Source: Sphingomonas aerophila
GTDB lineage: Bacteria; Pseudomonadota; Alphaproteobacteria; Sphingomonadales; Sphingomonadaceae
NCBI RefSeq assembly: GCF_014199305.1
Contig: NZ_JACIJK010000002.1
Location: 62,001-126,000, forward strand
Direction: 5' to 3'
Length of the DNA: 64,000 nucleotides
Both the position numbers and the translations under genes were made by a program. Shown piece by piece: positions 8,132 to 17,818 of the stretch. The notes under the pieces are model-generated. The model was not told where the DNA came from. It did no database searches and saw only the letters and a list, made by a program, of their open reading frames with translations. Positions within the stretch are counted from its first letter, which is position 1. Each line of letters starts with the position of its first letter.

Positions 8132-9226
8132 ATGGTAGGTCGACAATGGTTCAGCGGGGTCGCAGCGATAGCCGCAATGATGTCGCTGAACGGTTGCAGC
8201 AAATCCGGACAGTCCGGAACGGCCGGCGCAGAAGCATCAAAGAAGGACTTCTCAATCGGCTGGTCCATCTACACCGGGTGGATGCCGTGGCCTTATGCCC
8301 AGCAGGCGGGCATCGTGAAGAAATGGGCCGACAAGTACGGCATCAACATCCGTCTGGTGCAGGTCAACGACTATGTTGAATCCGTCAACCAATACGCGGC
8401 AGGAAAGCTCGACGGTGTAGTCTCAACCACCATGGACGCGCTGACCATCCCGGCTGCGGGTGGCAAGGACACTACGGTGCTGCTGATTGGGGACTATTCC
8501 AACGGCAATGACGGTATCGTGCTCAAGGACGCCCGCTCGATAGCCGACATCAAGGGGCGCTCGGTCAAGCTGGTCGAGTTATCGGTCTCACACTTCCTCC
8601 TCGCGCGCGGGCTGGAGCTGAACGGCATGAAGCTTGCCGACGTGAAAACGGTGAACACCGGCGATGCCGACATTGTGGGCGCTTTCGCGTCCCCGAGCGT
8701 GAATGCCATTGCAACGTGGAACCCGCAGCTCGCCACGATCCGCGCAGAAAGGGGAGCCACGGAAGTTTTCGATAGCTCCAAGATCCCCAACGAAATCCTC
8801 GACACCCTCAACGTCAGCACGGACACGCTCAAGGCCAATCCAAACCTCGGCAAGGCGCTCGCCGGCATCTGGTACGAAACCATGGCCACCATATCGCGCG
8901 ACGATGCGACCGGTCGCAGCGCCCGGGCTGCAATGGCCAAGGCCGCCGGCACGACCGAGGCAAGCTTCGGTGATCAGTTGAAGACGACCCACCTTTATAC
9001 GCGTGCGCAGGACGCGGCGGCGTATGCCGAGAGCCCTGATCTCATCAAAGTGACCGATCGGGTCCGCCGGTTCAGCTTCGAACACGGCTTGTTCGGGCCG
9101 AGCGCCCGGTCGGTCGACGCGATCGGGATCAGCTTCGCTAACGGCAAGGCACTTGGCGATCCCAAGAACGTGAAGCTGCGCTTCGATCCGACTTACATGA
9201 AGCTGGCTGCGAGCGGCAAATTGTAG
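8132..9226 (+). CDS. ABC importer substrate-binding lipoprotein (urea-carboxylase-region type)
   Basis: Periplasmic solute-binding lipoprotein of the NitT/TauT-like group found next to urea/guanidine carboxylases (the family behind TIGR03427). The N-terminus has a signal peptide with lipobox LNGC at about residues 19-22. The mature part shows FSIGWSIYTGWMPWPYAQQAGI, a ligand-proximal region typical of this family, and 364 residues is normal. RBS AGAAGGGG lies 8 nt upstream. The first gene of the operon, it very likely captures guanidine or a related N-rich compound rather than urea, given the downstream genes. I looked for a guanidine riboswitch in the leader and found none I could support. 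Confidence 0.88.
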   Translation: MVGRQWFSGVAAIAAMMSLNGCSKSGQSGTAGAEASKKDFSIGWSIYTGWMPWPYAQQAGIVKKWADKYGINIRLVQVNDYVESVNQYAAGKLDGVVSTTMDALTIPAAGGKDTTVLLIGDYSNGNDGIVLKDARSIADIKGRSVKLVELSVSHFLLARGLELNGMKLADVKTVNTGDADIVGAFASPSVNAIATWNPQLATIRAERGATEVFDSSKIPNEILDTLNVSTDTLKANPNLGKALAGIWYETMATISRDDATGRSARAAMAKAAGTTEASFGDQLKTTHLYTRAQDAAAYAESPDLIKVTDRVRRFSFEHGLFGPSARSVDAIGISFANGKALGDPKNVKLRFDPTYMKLAASGKL

Positions 9227-9383
9227 CCGACGCCTGATCGCTGGATCTGCAACGCCGAACACCGGTCTGGCGAATGGTTCACTGTGCCTGCGGGCAAATT
9301 GAGAACGGGACAAATTCTCTATTGGAACATGCGCAGGATCTGAACGAAAGGCGGCCGCGGAACGACGCCAGGTCGCGCCGTCT

Positions 9384-10202
9384 GTGACGCGGCTGATCGA
9401 CATTCGCCCAGGTCGCGGCGGTCGGTTCCTTCTCGGCGCGCTGCCCATCCTGGCGCTGTTGTTCGTGTACCTACTCGCGTCGGAGGCTAGGCACGCGGAC
9501 AATCCCGCCGACAAGGTCCTGCCCACCTTCGCCGCGATGGCCCAGGCGATACACGCCTTCACCACTGACCGCGATCCGGCCAGTGATCGGGTCGTTATCG
9601 TCGCGGACACGATCGCAAGCTTGTACCGGCTCGGCGTCGGGCTCGCCATTGCGACGGGGACGGCGCTCATCCTCGGGCTCCTTCTCGGCGTTGTCCCACT
9701 CGCGCGCGCGCTACTTGGACCGGTGGTCGCGGTCATAGCCGTTATTCCGCCCGTCGCGGTGCTACCGATTTTGTTTATCGTGCTCGGGCTGGACGAAGCC
9801 TCAAAGATCGCGCTGATCGCCATCGGCATCACCCCGTTCATGACGCGAGACCTGACGAGCTTTGTTGTGAGCTTGCCTGCGGAGCAGTTCGCCAAGGCGC
9901 AAACGTTGGGCGCGAACAGCTGGCAGCTGGCCATACGTGTTGCCCTTCCGCAGCTCATGCCACGCCTGATCGCGGCCCTGCGCCTGTCGATGGGGCCGGC
10001 CTGGGTATTCCTGATCGCCGCAGAGGCGGTCGCCTCCGATGTCGGTCTTGGCTACCGCATATTCCTGGTCCGCCGCTATTTCGCGATGGACATCATCCTT
10101 CCCTACGTCGCCTGGATTTCGCTGCTCGCTATTTCATCCGACGCGCTGCTGCTTTTCGCGAGCCGTCGCGGTTTCCCGTGGGCGCATGGAGCGGGCCGGT
10201 GA
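9384..10202 (+). CDS. ABC importer permease (urea/guanidine carboxylase region)
   Basis: Inner-membrane permease with about six hydrophobic segments, 272 residues. It carries the inner-membrane-component signature near AKAQTLGANSWQLAIRVALPQLMPRL (EAA-loop equivalent, contact site for the ATPase). It belongs to the NitT/TauT-type group TIGR03428. It starts at GTG. It is separated from the binding-protein gene by 157 bp that contain a weak repeat (GAGAA and TTCTC, 9-nt spacer) but no ORF. Its stop overlaps the next gene as GTGA. Confidence 0.9.
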   Translation: MTRLIDIRPGRGGRFLLGALPILALLFVYLLASEARHADNPADKVLPTFAAMAQAIHAFTTDRDPASDRVVIVADTIASLYRLGVGLAIATGTALILGLLLGVVPLARALLGPVVAVIAVIPPVAVLPILFIVLGLDEASKIALIAIGITPFMTRDLTSFVVSLPAEQFAKAQTLGANSWQLAIRVALPQLMPRLIAALRLSMGPAWVFLIAAEAVASDVGLGYRIFLVRRYFAMDIILPYVAWISLLAISSDALLLFASRRGFPWAHGAGR

Positions 10203-10987
10203 GCGCGCTGATTGAACTGCGCAATATCTGGGTGGAATATGGCGACAAGATCGTGCTCGAGCGCGTCTCGCTCCAGCTTGCGGAGGGCAGCTTCGTCGCG
10301 GTCGTCGGGCCCTCGGGGGCCGGCAAAAGCACTTTCCTGCGCCTGATCCTGGGACAGGAGCCTCCGACCCGTGGTCAGGTGCTGCTTGGGGACATGCCCA
10401 TGCGGGCGGAATGCGGCCCCGATCGCGGTGTGGTGTTCCAGCGCTATTCCGTCTTTCCCCATCTGACGACGCTCCGCAACGTGATGTTCGGGATCGAGTG
10501 TGGGCAAGCGCCTTTCACCGCGCGGTTGTTCGGTGCCCAGCGCCGCGCGGCGCGCGACAAGGCCGCTGAGATGTTGGCTGCGGTCGGCCTGGAGCACAGC
10601 CTCGATGTGTACCCCGCCCAGATGTCCGGCGGGATGCAGCAGCGGCTGGCGATAGCGCAGGCGTTGGTCAAGCATCCCCGCATCTTGTTGCTCGACGAGC
10701 CGTTTGGGGCGCTCGATCCGGGCACTCGCCTGGACATGCACGCGCTGATCACCCGACTCTGGCAGGAGCATGGGCTGACCATCCTCATGGTGACCCATGA
10801 CATTGGGGAGGCGTTCAAGCTCGGCACCCGCGTGCTCGCCTTCGACAAGCGTCGACATGATCCCCATGCGCCACATCGCTTCGGCGCCACCGTCACCTAT
10901 GACCTGTCGCTCGATCGCAAGACCCTGCCGCCGCCGGCGCTGGTCGAGGCGGTCGGCGACACCGATCCACGGAAAGAGATCGCATGA
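10199..10987 (+). CDS. ABC importer ATP-binding protein
   Basis: ATPase subunit of the importer. Walker A is GPSGAGKST, the Q-loop lies in VVFQRYSVFPHLT, the signature is MSGGMQQRLAIA, and Walker B is ILLLDEPFGALD with the switch His in MVTHDIGEA. About 262 residues. The frame extends back to a GTG at 10178, but GTG 10199 overlaps the permease stop as GTGA, the usual coupling, so I use it. The gene overlaps the following DUF1989 gene by ATGA. Confidence 0.93.
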   Translation: MSALIELRNIWVEYGDKIVLERVSLQLAEGSFVAVVGPSGAGKSTFLRLILGQEPPTRGQVLLGDMPMRAECGPDRGVVFQRYSVFPHLTTLRNVMFGIECGQAPFTARLFGAQRRAARDKAAEMLAAVGLEHSLDVYPAQMSGGMQQRLAIAQALVKHPRILLLDEPFGALDPGTRLDMHALITRLWQEHGLTILMVTHDIGEAFKLGTRVLAFDKRRHDPHAPHRFGATVTYDLSLDRKTLPPPALVEAVGDTDPRKEIA

Positions 10988-11793
10988 CGACCAGCACCGC
11001 CGATCCACATGGCGCCCGCGACCATGCCCGCGCCATGGCGGGCACCCGGGTACAGGCCATGCCCACCCTTCCCGCCGCCGCCGTGGACGCGCCCGACGCC
11101 GTTTTCTGGGAGGAGACGATCGCGCCCGCCGGTTACGCCTCGCGCCGCATCGCGCGGGGAACGCGTTTACGGCTGGTCGACCTTGCGGGCGACGCTTGCG
11201 CCTCCATGCTGCTGTTCAATGCGGAGATGCCGACGGAGCGCTTGAACGTCGCCGACACGCTGAAGGTGCAATGGAACGGCTATCTCGGTGCGGGCCGCTT
11301 GTTGCTCTCGGACATGGGCCGGGTGATGGCGACCATATTGGACGACAGCGCCGGAACTCATGATGCCTTTTGCGGCGCATCGAACAAGGCGTCCAATGCG
11401 CGCACTTATGGCAGCGGCGAAAACTATGGCCCGCAGCCGAACGCGCGCGATCGCCTGGTGCTGGGTGCGGCCAAGCACGGGCTTGGCCGCAAGGACGTCC
11501 ACCCCTGCATCAACTGGTTCAAAGGCGTGCGTGTCACGAACGACGGCACCACGGAGCCCCAGGTTGGCCCGTTCGCGCCCGGTCGCATGCTACTGCTGCG
11601 GGCCGAAATGGAGCTAGTCGTGGTGCTCGCCAACTGCCCCCACGTGCTGGATCCCCGGCCGGACTACTCCGTAACACCGCTTCGCGCGACCGCCTGGCGC
11701 GGTACGGTCACGGCAGAGGACGATCCTGTTCGCACCGCGACGCCCGAGGGCCTGCGCGCCTTTCTCAACACCGAAGACCTTTTCGCGCGCTGA
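10984..11793 (+). CDS. DUF1989 protein, urea carboxylase-associated protein / carboxyguanidine deiminase subunit
   Basis: One of two DUF1989 paralogues that always accompany this carboxylase. Known biochemistry (Schneider et al., 2020) assigns the pair as a carboxyguanidine deiminase (CgdAB), turning carboxyguanidine into allophanate and ammonia. Candidate metal ligands visible are the Cys in DAFCGASN, HPCINWF and LANCPHVLDP. Length is 269 residues. I do not assign which of CgdA or CgdB this is. It starts at ATG overlapping the ATPase stop. Confidence 0.88.
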   Translation: MTTSTADPHGARDHARAMAGTRVQAMPTLPAAAVDAPDAVFWEETIAPAGYASRRIARGTRLRLVDLAGDACASMLLFNAEMPTERLNVADTLKVQWNGYLGAGRLLLSDMGRVMATILDDSAGTHDAFCGASNKASNARTYGSGENYGPQPNARDRLVLGAAKHGLGRKDVHPCINWFKGVRVTNDGTTEPQVGPFAPGRMLLLRAEMELVVVLANCPHVLDPRPDYSVTPLRATAWRGTVTAEDDPVRTATPEGLRAFLNTEDLFAR

Positions 11794-11802
11794 AGGATCG
11801 AC

Positions 11803-12429
11803 ATGAGCACCGAACATCCCCTTCCCGGTACTATCCGTCACGACGAGATCGTGCCTGCGCGCGCGCCCTGGATGCATCGCATCGAGGCCGGCGAGACACT
11901 GCGCATCATCGATCTGGAAGGTAATCAAGCTGTGGACTTCCTGATGTACGCGGCCGCCGACGATGCCGAGCGCTACAGCGCTCAGGACACGATAGCCGCC
12001 CAGCGAAATATCTTCCTCAGGGACGGGGCAGTGCTGCTGTCCAATGAGGGCCGGCCGATGATGACCATCACCGGCACCAGTGTCGCCTATCACGACACGA
12101 TTGGCGGCGCCTGTTCGTGCGAGTCCAACACGCTCCGCTACGGCCATCATACAAAGGCGCAGCACAGCTGCGTCGACAACTTCCTTGATGCTAATGCTCG
12201 CGCCGGTCGCGGCAAGCGTGACATGGTGTCCAACATCAACTTCTTCATGAACGTGCCGGTTGAAGCGGACGGAACGCTGGGCATCGTTGACGGCATCTCC
12301 GCTCCCGGCCTGACCGTGGACTTGCGCGCCGAGATGGACGTGATCGTCGTCGTCTCCAACTGCCCGCAGATCAACAATCCGTGCAACGGCTTCAACCCGA
12401 CGCCGGTCCGAATGCAGGTCGCTGGTTGA
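11803..12429 (+). CDS. DUF1989 protein, second carboxyguanidine deiminase subunit
   Basis: Second DUF1989 paralogue, 208 residues. The Cys/His-rich core GGACSCESNTLRYGHHTKAQHSC and the later SNCPQINNPCNGFNPTPVR match the conserved metal-binding positions of this family. The gene is nine bases after the first paralogue and its TGA overlaps the carboxylase ATG (TGATG). In the guanidine pathway the two subunits form one enzyme between carboxylase and allophanate hydrolase; in a pure urea pathway they would have no role. Confidence 0.9.
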   Translation: MSTEHPLPGTIRHDEIVPARAPWMHRIEAGETLRIIDLEGNQAVDFLMYAAADDAERYSAQDTIAAQRNIFLRDGAVLLSNEGRPMMTITGTSVAYHDTIGGACSCESNTLRYGHHTKAQHSCVDNFLDANARAGRGKRDMVSNINFFMNVPVEADGTLGIVDGISAPGLTVDLRAEMDVIVVVSNCPQINNPCNGFNPTPVRMQVAG

Positions 12430-15400
12430 TGTTCACCAAGGTCCTGATCGCAAACCGCGGTGCGATCGCCTGCCGCATCATCCGCACTCTGAAGGCGATG
12501 GGCGTCGGCTCGGTTGCGGTGTTCAGTGACGCCGACGCCGGGTCGGCCCATGTGGCACAGGCCGACGAAGCGGTCCGCATCGGTCCTGCTCCAGCTGGCG
12601 AGAGCTACCTCAACGTCGATGCGATCCTGGCGGCGGCCGAAGCGACCGGCGCTGAGGCGATCCATCCGGGCTACGGCTTTCTTTCCGAGAACACGGGCTT
12701 TGCGGAGGCATGCGCAGCGCGCGGCATCGTCTTCATCGGTCCAACCCCGGACAACATTCGCGCTTTCGGCCTGAAACACACCGCGCGCGAGCTTGCCGCG
12801 GCACAAGGCGTACCGCTCGCGCCCGGCACCGACCTGTTGCATGACGAGGTCGCCGCGATCGAGGCGGCCGCGCAGATCGGCTATCCGGTGATCCTGAAAG
12901 CAACGGCAGGCGGCGGCGGCATCGGCATGAAGGTCTGCGCCGACGAGGCTGACATTCGCGAAGGTTTCGCCACGGTCGCTCGTCTGGGCGCGGGTAACTT
13001 CGGGGATGGCGGCGTGTTCCTGGAGCGCTACGTCGCACGCGCCCGCCATATCGAAGTGCAGGTCTTCGGCGACGGCTCGGGTCATGTCGTGGCACTTGGC
13101 GAACGCGATTGCTCCCTTCAACGGCGCAACCAGAAGGTGGTAGAGGAGACCCCTGCCCCGCTGCTGCCCGCCACCACGCGGGCCGCCCTGATCGACGCCG
13201 CCGTCCGGCTCACCTCGGCGGCAGCCTACCGTTCCGCCGGCACGGTCGAATTCCTCTACGACGCCGAGCGCGACGACTTCTTCTTCCTTGAGGTTAACAC
13301 CCGGCTCCAGGTCGAGCATGGCGTTACGGAGCAGGTCACTGGCGTCGACTTGGTCGAATGGATGGTACGCGCCGGGGCCGGGGATTTCAGCTTCCTCGAC
13401 GGCTTCGCCGCTGCGCCGAAGGGAGCGTCGATACAGGTGCGCCTCTACGCGGAGGACCCGGCACAGGACTACCGCCCCAGCTCGGGTCGTCTGGTCGGCG
13501 TGTCCTTTCCGGGAGGCGCCCGCGTGGACAGCTGGATCGCGGCGGGCACCGATGTCTCCGCTTGGTACGATCCGATGCTCGCCAAGCTGATCGTGACCGC
13601 CCCGTCCCGCGAGGAAGCGGTGGCCGCAATGCAGGACGCGCTCGACCGAACCACCCTTGCCGGCATTGAAACCAACCTCGACTGGCTGCGAACGGTGGTG
13701 CGCTCGGCACCGTTCACCAGCGGCGAAGTCTCCACCCGCGCGCTTGCCGACATCGCCTACTCACCACGAACGATCCGGGTCCTTGCGGGTGGCGCCTCGA
13801 CCACTGTCCAGGACTATCCAGGTCGGCTGCGTCTCTGGAGCGTCGGGGTGCCCCCCTCGGGACCAATGGACCCGCTCGCCTTTCGGCTCGGTAACCGGCT
13901 GCTCGGCAACGCGGACTACGCGGCGGGGCTGGAAATCACCGCAGCCGGTCCGACGCTGCTGTTCAACGCCGCGGCCCGGATCTGCCTGACCGGCGCAGAC
14001 TTCGGCGCCACCCTGGATGGAAAACCGGTCGGCTGTTACGAGATCGTCGATATTGCAGCGGGCCAGACGCTTAAGGTCGGGCGCGTCACCGGTGCTGGTA
14101 TGCGCGGCTATATCCTAGTTGCGGGCGGGCTGGACGTTCCTTTGTTCCTTGGCAGCCGCAGCGCTTTCACCCTCGGGGAGTTCGGCGGTCATGCCGGGCG
14201 CGCGGTGATGACGGGCGACACATTGCACCTCGTCGGCATCATTGCGGCGAAGACTGAGGCGCCCTCACTCGCTCCCGCCGTTCGGCCGGAGATCACGCGC
14301 GAATGGACGCTGGCGGTACTTTACGGGCCGCACGGCGCACCCGATTTCTTCACCCCGGACGATATCGCCATGCTGCGCGCGACGGCGTGGAAGGTGCACT
14401 ACAACTCCAACCGTACCGGAGTTCGCCTGCTCGGCCCCAAGCCGCACTGGGCACGCAAGGACGGTGGTGAAGCGGGCCTCCATCCGTCCAACATTCACGA
14501 CAACGCTTATGCGATCGGCGCGGTGGATTTCACTGGCGACATGCCGATCATTCTTGGGCCGGATGGTCCCTCGCTTGGCGGCTTCGTGTGTCCCTTCGTC
14601 GTCGCTAAGGCAGATCTGTGGAAGGTCGGCCAGCTCGCACCAGGCGACAGCGTACGCTTTGTACCGATCGACAACACAACGGCAGTCGCGGCCGAACAGG
14701 CACAGGACCGCTTGGTCGCTACCCTGTCGAGCACGCCTCGGACCACGGCCGTGACAGGCGACGCTCTTGGCTCGCCGATACTGCATGCCATTCCTGCGCA
14801 GGGCGTACGCCCGGCGGTCACCTATCGCCAGCAAGGCGACCGTAACCTGCTGGTCGAGTACGGCCCGATCGTGCTCGATCTCGAGCTCAGGATACGCGTC
14901 CACGCGCTGATGCTGGACATTGAGCAAACTGAACTCGCGGGAATGATAGACGTGACCCCGGGGATCCGCTCGCTCCAGATCCACTACGACAGTCGGCGCC
15001 TGAAGCAGGCGGCCCTGATTAACGCGCTGGTAGCGGCCGAGGAGCGTTTGGGCGGCCTTGATGATTTCGAGATCCCCTCGCGCGTCGTGCACCTGCCGCT
15101 GTCGTGGAAAGACCCGGCGATCTACCAGACCATCGACAAGTACATGGAGTCGGTTCGCGACGATGCGCCCTGGTGCCCGGACAACATCGAGTTCATCCGC
15201 CGCGTAAACGGGCTCGCCAGCATCGACGACGTTCAGCGGATCGTGTTTCACGCCGATTACCTGGTGATGGGACTGGGCGACGTCTATCTGGGAGCGCCTG
15301 TCGCGACTCCGATCGACCCGCGCCATCGCCTTGTCACCACCAAGTACAACCCGGCACGCACATGGACTCCACCAAACGTGGTCGGCATCGGCGGCGCGTA

Positions 15401-16040
15401 CATGTGCATTTACGGCATGGAGGGGCCGGGCGGATATCAGCTGTTCGGTCGCACTATCCAGGTGTGGAACACGTGGCGCCAGACCGATGCTTTTCGCGAC
15501 GGAAAGCCATGGCTGCTCCGATTTTTCGACCGTGTCCGCTTTTTCCCGGTGAGCCATGACGAGCTGACCGACTGGCGGCGCGACTTCCCGCTGGGGCGAC
15601 GCCAGATCCGCATCGAAGAAGACGTATTTCGGCTGTCGGAATACCGGGCCTTCCTGGCCGAGAATGCTGAGTCGATTTCCGCCTTCCAGGCACAGCGTCA
15701 GGCCGCCTTTGACGATGAGCGTGCGGCCTGGGAACGGGACGGCGAGTTCGACCGGGTCGCGGCGCTGAACCAGGAAGCGGATGGCGGCGAGGACGTTCGC
15801 GAAATCGACCTTCCCGAAGGTTGCGAACTGGTGGAGGCGCCGTTCGGCGGCAGCTTATGGAAGCTGCTCGTTACGGACGGCGGGAGCGTGACTGCGGGTG
15901 ACACCATCGCGATCATTGAAGCGATGAAGATGGAGTCGGCCGTGATCAGCCCGGTCTCCGGTACGGTGCGTGAAATCTACGTACAGGAAAAGCAGTCACT
16001 TACCCCGGGCGGCGCAATGCTGGCCGTGGAGGTCGCATGA
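12429..16040 (+). CDS. Biotin-dependent guanidine/urea carboxylase, 1203 aa
   Basis: Single-chain ATP- and biotin-dependent carboxylase. Order of domains: biotin carboxylase (residues ~1-450: FTKVLIANRGAIACRI, ATAGGGGIGMKV, EVNTRLQVEHGVTEQ); two carboxyltransferase halves of the KipA/KipI (AHS) type (from LWSVGVPPSGPMDPLAFR near 480 to about 1060, including YNPARTWTPPNVVGIGGAYMC); and a C-terminal biotinyl domain with EAMKMES, biotin Lys near residue 1167. This is TIGR02712 architecture. Presence of both DUF1989 genes argues for guanidine as substrate. The start at 12429 overlaps the upstream stop; the frame opens 16 codons earlier inside that gene. Confidence 0.93.
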   Translation: MFTKVLIANRGAIACRIIRTLKAMGVGSVAVFSDADAGSAHVAQADEAVRIGPAPAGESYLNVDAILAAAEATGAEAIHPGYGFLSENTGFAEACAARGIVFIGPTPDNIRAFGLKHTARELAAAQGVPLAPGTDLLHDEVAAIEAAAQIGYPVILKATAGGGGIGMKVCADEADIREGFATVARLGAGNFGDGGVFLERYVARARHIEVQVFGDGSGHVVALGERDCSLQRRNQKVVEETPAPLLPATTRAALIDAAVRLTSAAAYRSAGTVEFLYDAERDDFFFLEVNTRLQVEHGVTEQVTGVDLVEWMVRAGAGDFSFLDGFAAAPKGASIQVRLYAEDPAQDYRPSSGRLVGVSFPGGARVDSWIAAGTDVSAWYDPMLAKLIVTAPSREEAVAAMQDALDRTTLAGIETNLDWLRTVVRSAPFTSGEVSTRALADIAYSPRTIRVLAGGASTTVQDYPGRLRLWSVGVPPSGPMDPLAFRLGNRLLGNADYAAGLEITAAGPTLLFNAAARICLTGADFGATLDGKPVGCYEIVDIAAGQTLKVGRVTGAGMRGYILVAGGLDVPLFLGSRSAFTLGEFGGHAGRAVMTGDTLHLVGIIAAKTEAPSLAPAVRPEITREWTLAVLYGPHGAPDFFTPDDIAMLRATAWKVHYNSNRTGVRLLGPKPHWARKDGGEAGLHPSNIHDNAYAIGAVDFTGDMPIILGPDGPSLGGFVCPFVVAKADLWKVGQLAPGDSVRFVPIDNTTAVAAEQAQDRLVATLSSTPRTTAVTGDALGSPILHAIPAQGVRPAVTYRQQGDRNLLVEYGPIVLDLELRIRVHALMLDIEQTELAGMIDVTPGIRSLQIHYDSRRLKQAALINALVAAEERLGGLDDFEIPSRVVHLPLSWKDPAIYQTIDKYMESVRDDAPWCPDNIEFIRRVNGLASIDDVQRIVFHADYLVMGLGDVYLGAPVATPIDPRHRLVTTKYNPARTWTPPNVVGIGGAYMCIYGMEGPGGYQLFGRTIQVWNTWRQTDAFRDGKPWLLRFFDRVRFFPVSHDELTDWRRDFPLGRRQIRIEEDVFRLSEYRAFLAENAESISAFQAQRQAAFDDERAAWERDGEFDRVAALNQEADGGEDVREIDLPEGCELVEAPFGGSLWKLLVTDGGSVTAGDTIAIIEAMKMESAVISPVSGTVREIYVQEKQSLTPGGAMLAVEVA

Positions 16041-17818
16041 TGGTCCCACCTTTCAACGTCCAAGCCATCGTCGCCGCCGTTACATCCGGGCAAACCAGCG
16101 CGGTCGCTGTCGCGCGCGAGGCGCTGGCGCGGATCAACGAATACGCCGCCGTCCAACCAGCCGTCTGGATTACTCGGCTGGCGGAGGACGCCGTTCTGGC
16201 GGCGGCGGCTCAGGTCGACGCCCGGCTCGCCGCCGGCGAGGTGCTCCCGCTTGCCGGCGTGCCGTTCGCGATCAAGGACAACATCGATCTGGCGGGCGTG
16301 CCGACCACGGCGGCCTGTCCGGACTTCGCCTACGTCCCCAATACCTCTGCACAGGTGGTCGCCCGGTTGATCGCGGCGGGCGCGATCGCAATGGGTAAGA
16401 CCAATCTCGACCAGTTCGCGACGGGACTCAACGGGACGCGCAGTCCCTATGGCGCCCCTGCCTGTGTGTTCAACCGAGCCTATGTAAGCGGCGGCTCCAG
16501 TTCCGGTTCCGCGGTGGCTGTGGCCGCCGGACTGGTCGCGTTCTCGCTGGGAACCGATACGGCCGGGTCCGGGCGGGTGCCCGCCGCCTTCAACGGGCTT
16601 GTCGGCTTCAAGCCCACCAAGGGCCGCTGGAGCACGTCCGGATTGGTGCCTGCCTGCCGCACGCTCGATTGCATCACCGTCCTGACCCACAGCACCACCG
16701 ACGCACGCGCTGTGGACGCTGCGGTCGCCGGCTTCGATGCCGCCGATCCTTATTCGCGTTCCGGCGAGGACCGTCCGCTCGTCGCTACCCGGATCGGGGT
16801 GCCGATGCCCGGCCAGCGCCTCTTCCTTGGTGATGCCGCGGCAGAGCGGCTTTACGAACAGGCGCTGATCAGGCTGGCGGCGGATGGTGCCGACCTGATC
16901 GAAATCGACATGGAGCCGCTACGCGAGGCCGCGATGCTGCTTTACGGCGGCCCGTGGGTGGCGGAACGCACCGCCGCCGCCCTGCCGCTGCTCGATGAGC
17001 GACCTGAGGCGATCGACCCTACGGTCCGCGCCATCATGGAAGACGGGCGCAAGGTCAGCGGCGTCGACGTGTTCCGGGGGCAGTATCGGCTCGCCGAGTT
17101 GCAGCGCCTTGCCGAGGCGATGTGGCGGGACATCGACCTGCTCGCGCTGCCAACGGCGCCGACCATCTACCGCATTGCAGAGATGCGGGCCGCGCCTGTC
17201 GCTCTCAACAGCAACCTCGGCCTTTATACCAACTTTGTAAACCTGCTGGACATGGCGGCACTGGCTGTTCCTGCGGGATGGCGGGACAATGGCACCGGAT
17301 TTGGCATCACATTGATCGGGCCGGCCTGGAGCGACCTCGCATTGCTGGATGCCGGGCAGGCCTATGTCACGGCCGCCGCCCTTCCCCCTCCCCCACCACT
17401 CCACATCGAGGACTCAATGGATACCGTAAAGCTCGCGGTCGTCGGCGCACACCTTGAGGGGATGCCGCTCCATCGGCAGCTGACCTCGCGTAATGCCCGC
17501 CTGATCGCCACGACCACTACCGCGCCCTCGTACCGGCTGTATGCGATGGCGAACTCAACGCCGCCCAAACCGGCGCTGATCCATTCGGCGGAGGGTAGCG
17601 CGATCGCGGTGGAAGTATATGAACTCGACGTGGCGGCCTTCGGCAGTTTCGTGGTCGAGGTATCAGCACCCCTTGCGATCGGATCGGTGACGCTGGCTGA
17701 CGGAACGGTTGTGAAGGGTTTCGTTGCTGAACCGCGCGCAATCGACGGCGCGACGGACATCACAGACCTTGGCGGATGGCGCGCCTACATCGACACGCTC
17801 TCGCGTCCGGGGGGCTAA
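16037..17818 (+). CDS. atzF: Allophanate hydrolase
   Basis: Amidase-signature hydrolase that converts allophanate to two ammonia and two CO2, the last step of the pathway, in the cytosol. The Ser-cisSer-Lys triad is visible: Lys in FAIKDNIDLAG and the serines in YVSGGSSSGSAVAVAAG, plus GTDTAGSGRVPAAFNGLVG. A C-terminal domain of about 150 residues (from ~440, TVKLAVVGAHLEGMPLH onward) matches the second domain of AtzF. Length 593 is normal. It overlaps the carboxylase stop, and its own stop overlaps the kinase start as TAATG. Confidence 0.94.
   Translation: MMVPPFNVQAIVAAVTSGQTSAVAVAREALARINEYAAVQPAVWITRLAEDAVLAAAAQVDARLAAGEVLPLAGVPFAIKDNIDLAGVPTTAACPDFAYVPNTSAQVVARLIAAGAIAMGKTNLDQFATGLNGTRSPYGAPACVFNRAYVSGGSSSGSAVAVAAGLVAFSLGTDTAGSGRVPAAFNGLVGFKPTKGRWSTSGLVPACRTLDCITVLTHSTTDARAVDAAVAGFDAADPYSRSGEDRPLVATRIGVPMPGQRLFLGDAAAERLYEQALIRLAADGADLIEIDMEPLREAAMLLYGGPWVAERTAAALPLLDERPEAIDPTVRAIMEDGRKVSGVDVFRGQYRLAELQRLAEAMWRDIDLLALPTAPTIYRIAEMRAAPVALNSNLGLYTNFVNLLDMAALAVPAGWRDNGTGFGITLIGPAWSDLALLDAGQAYVTAAALPPPPPLHIEDSMDTVKLAVVGAHLEGMPLHRQLTSRNARLIATTTTAPSYRLYAMANSTPPKPALIHSAEGSAIAVEVYELDVAAFGSFVVEVSAPLAIGSVTLADGTVVKGFVAEPRAIDGATDITDLGGWRAYIDTLSRPGG

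Noticed and set aside
8588..9958. 456-aa minus-strand frame opposite the binding protein and permease
   Set aside because: Antisense shadow; no motif, and the plus strand encodes clear ABC components.
12147..15557. Long minus-strand frames (390 and 430 aa) opposite the carboxylase
   Set aside because: Antisense of a 1203-aa enzyme with all catalytic motifs; no independent support.
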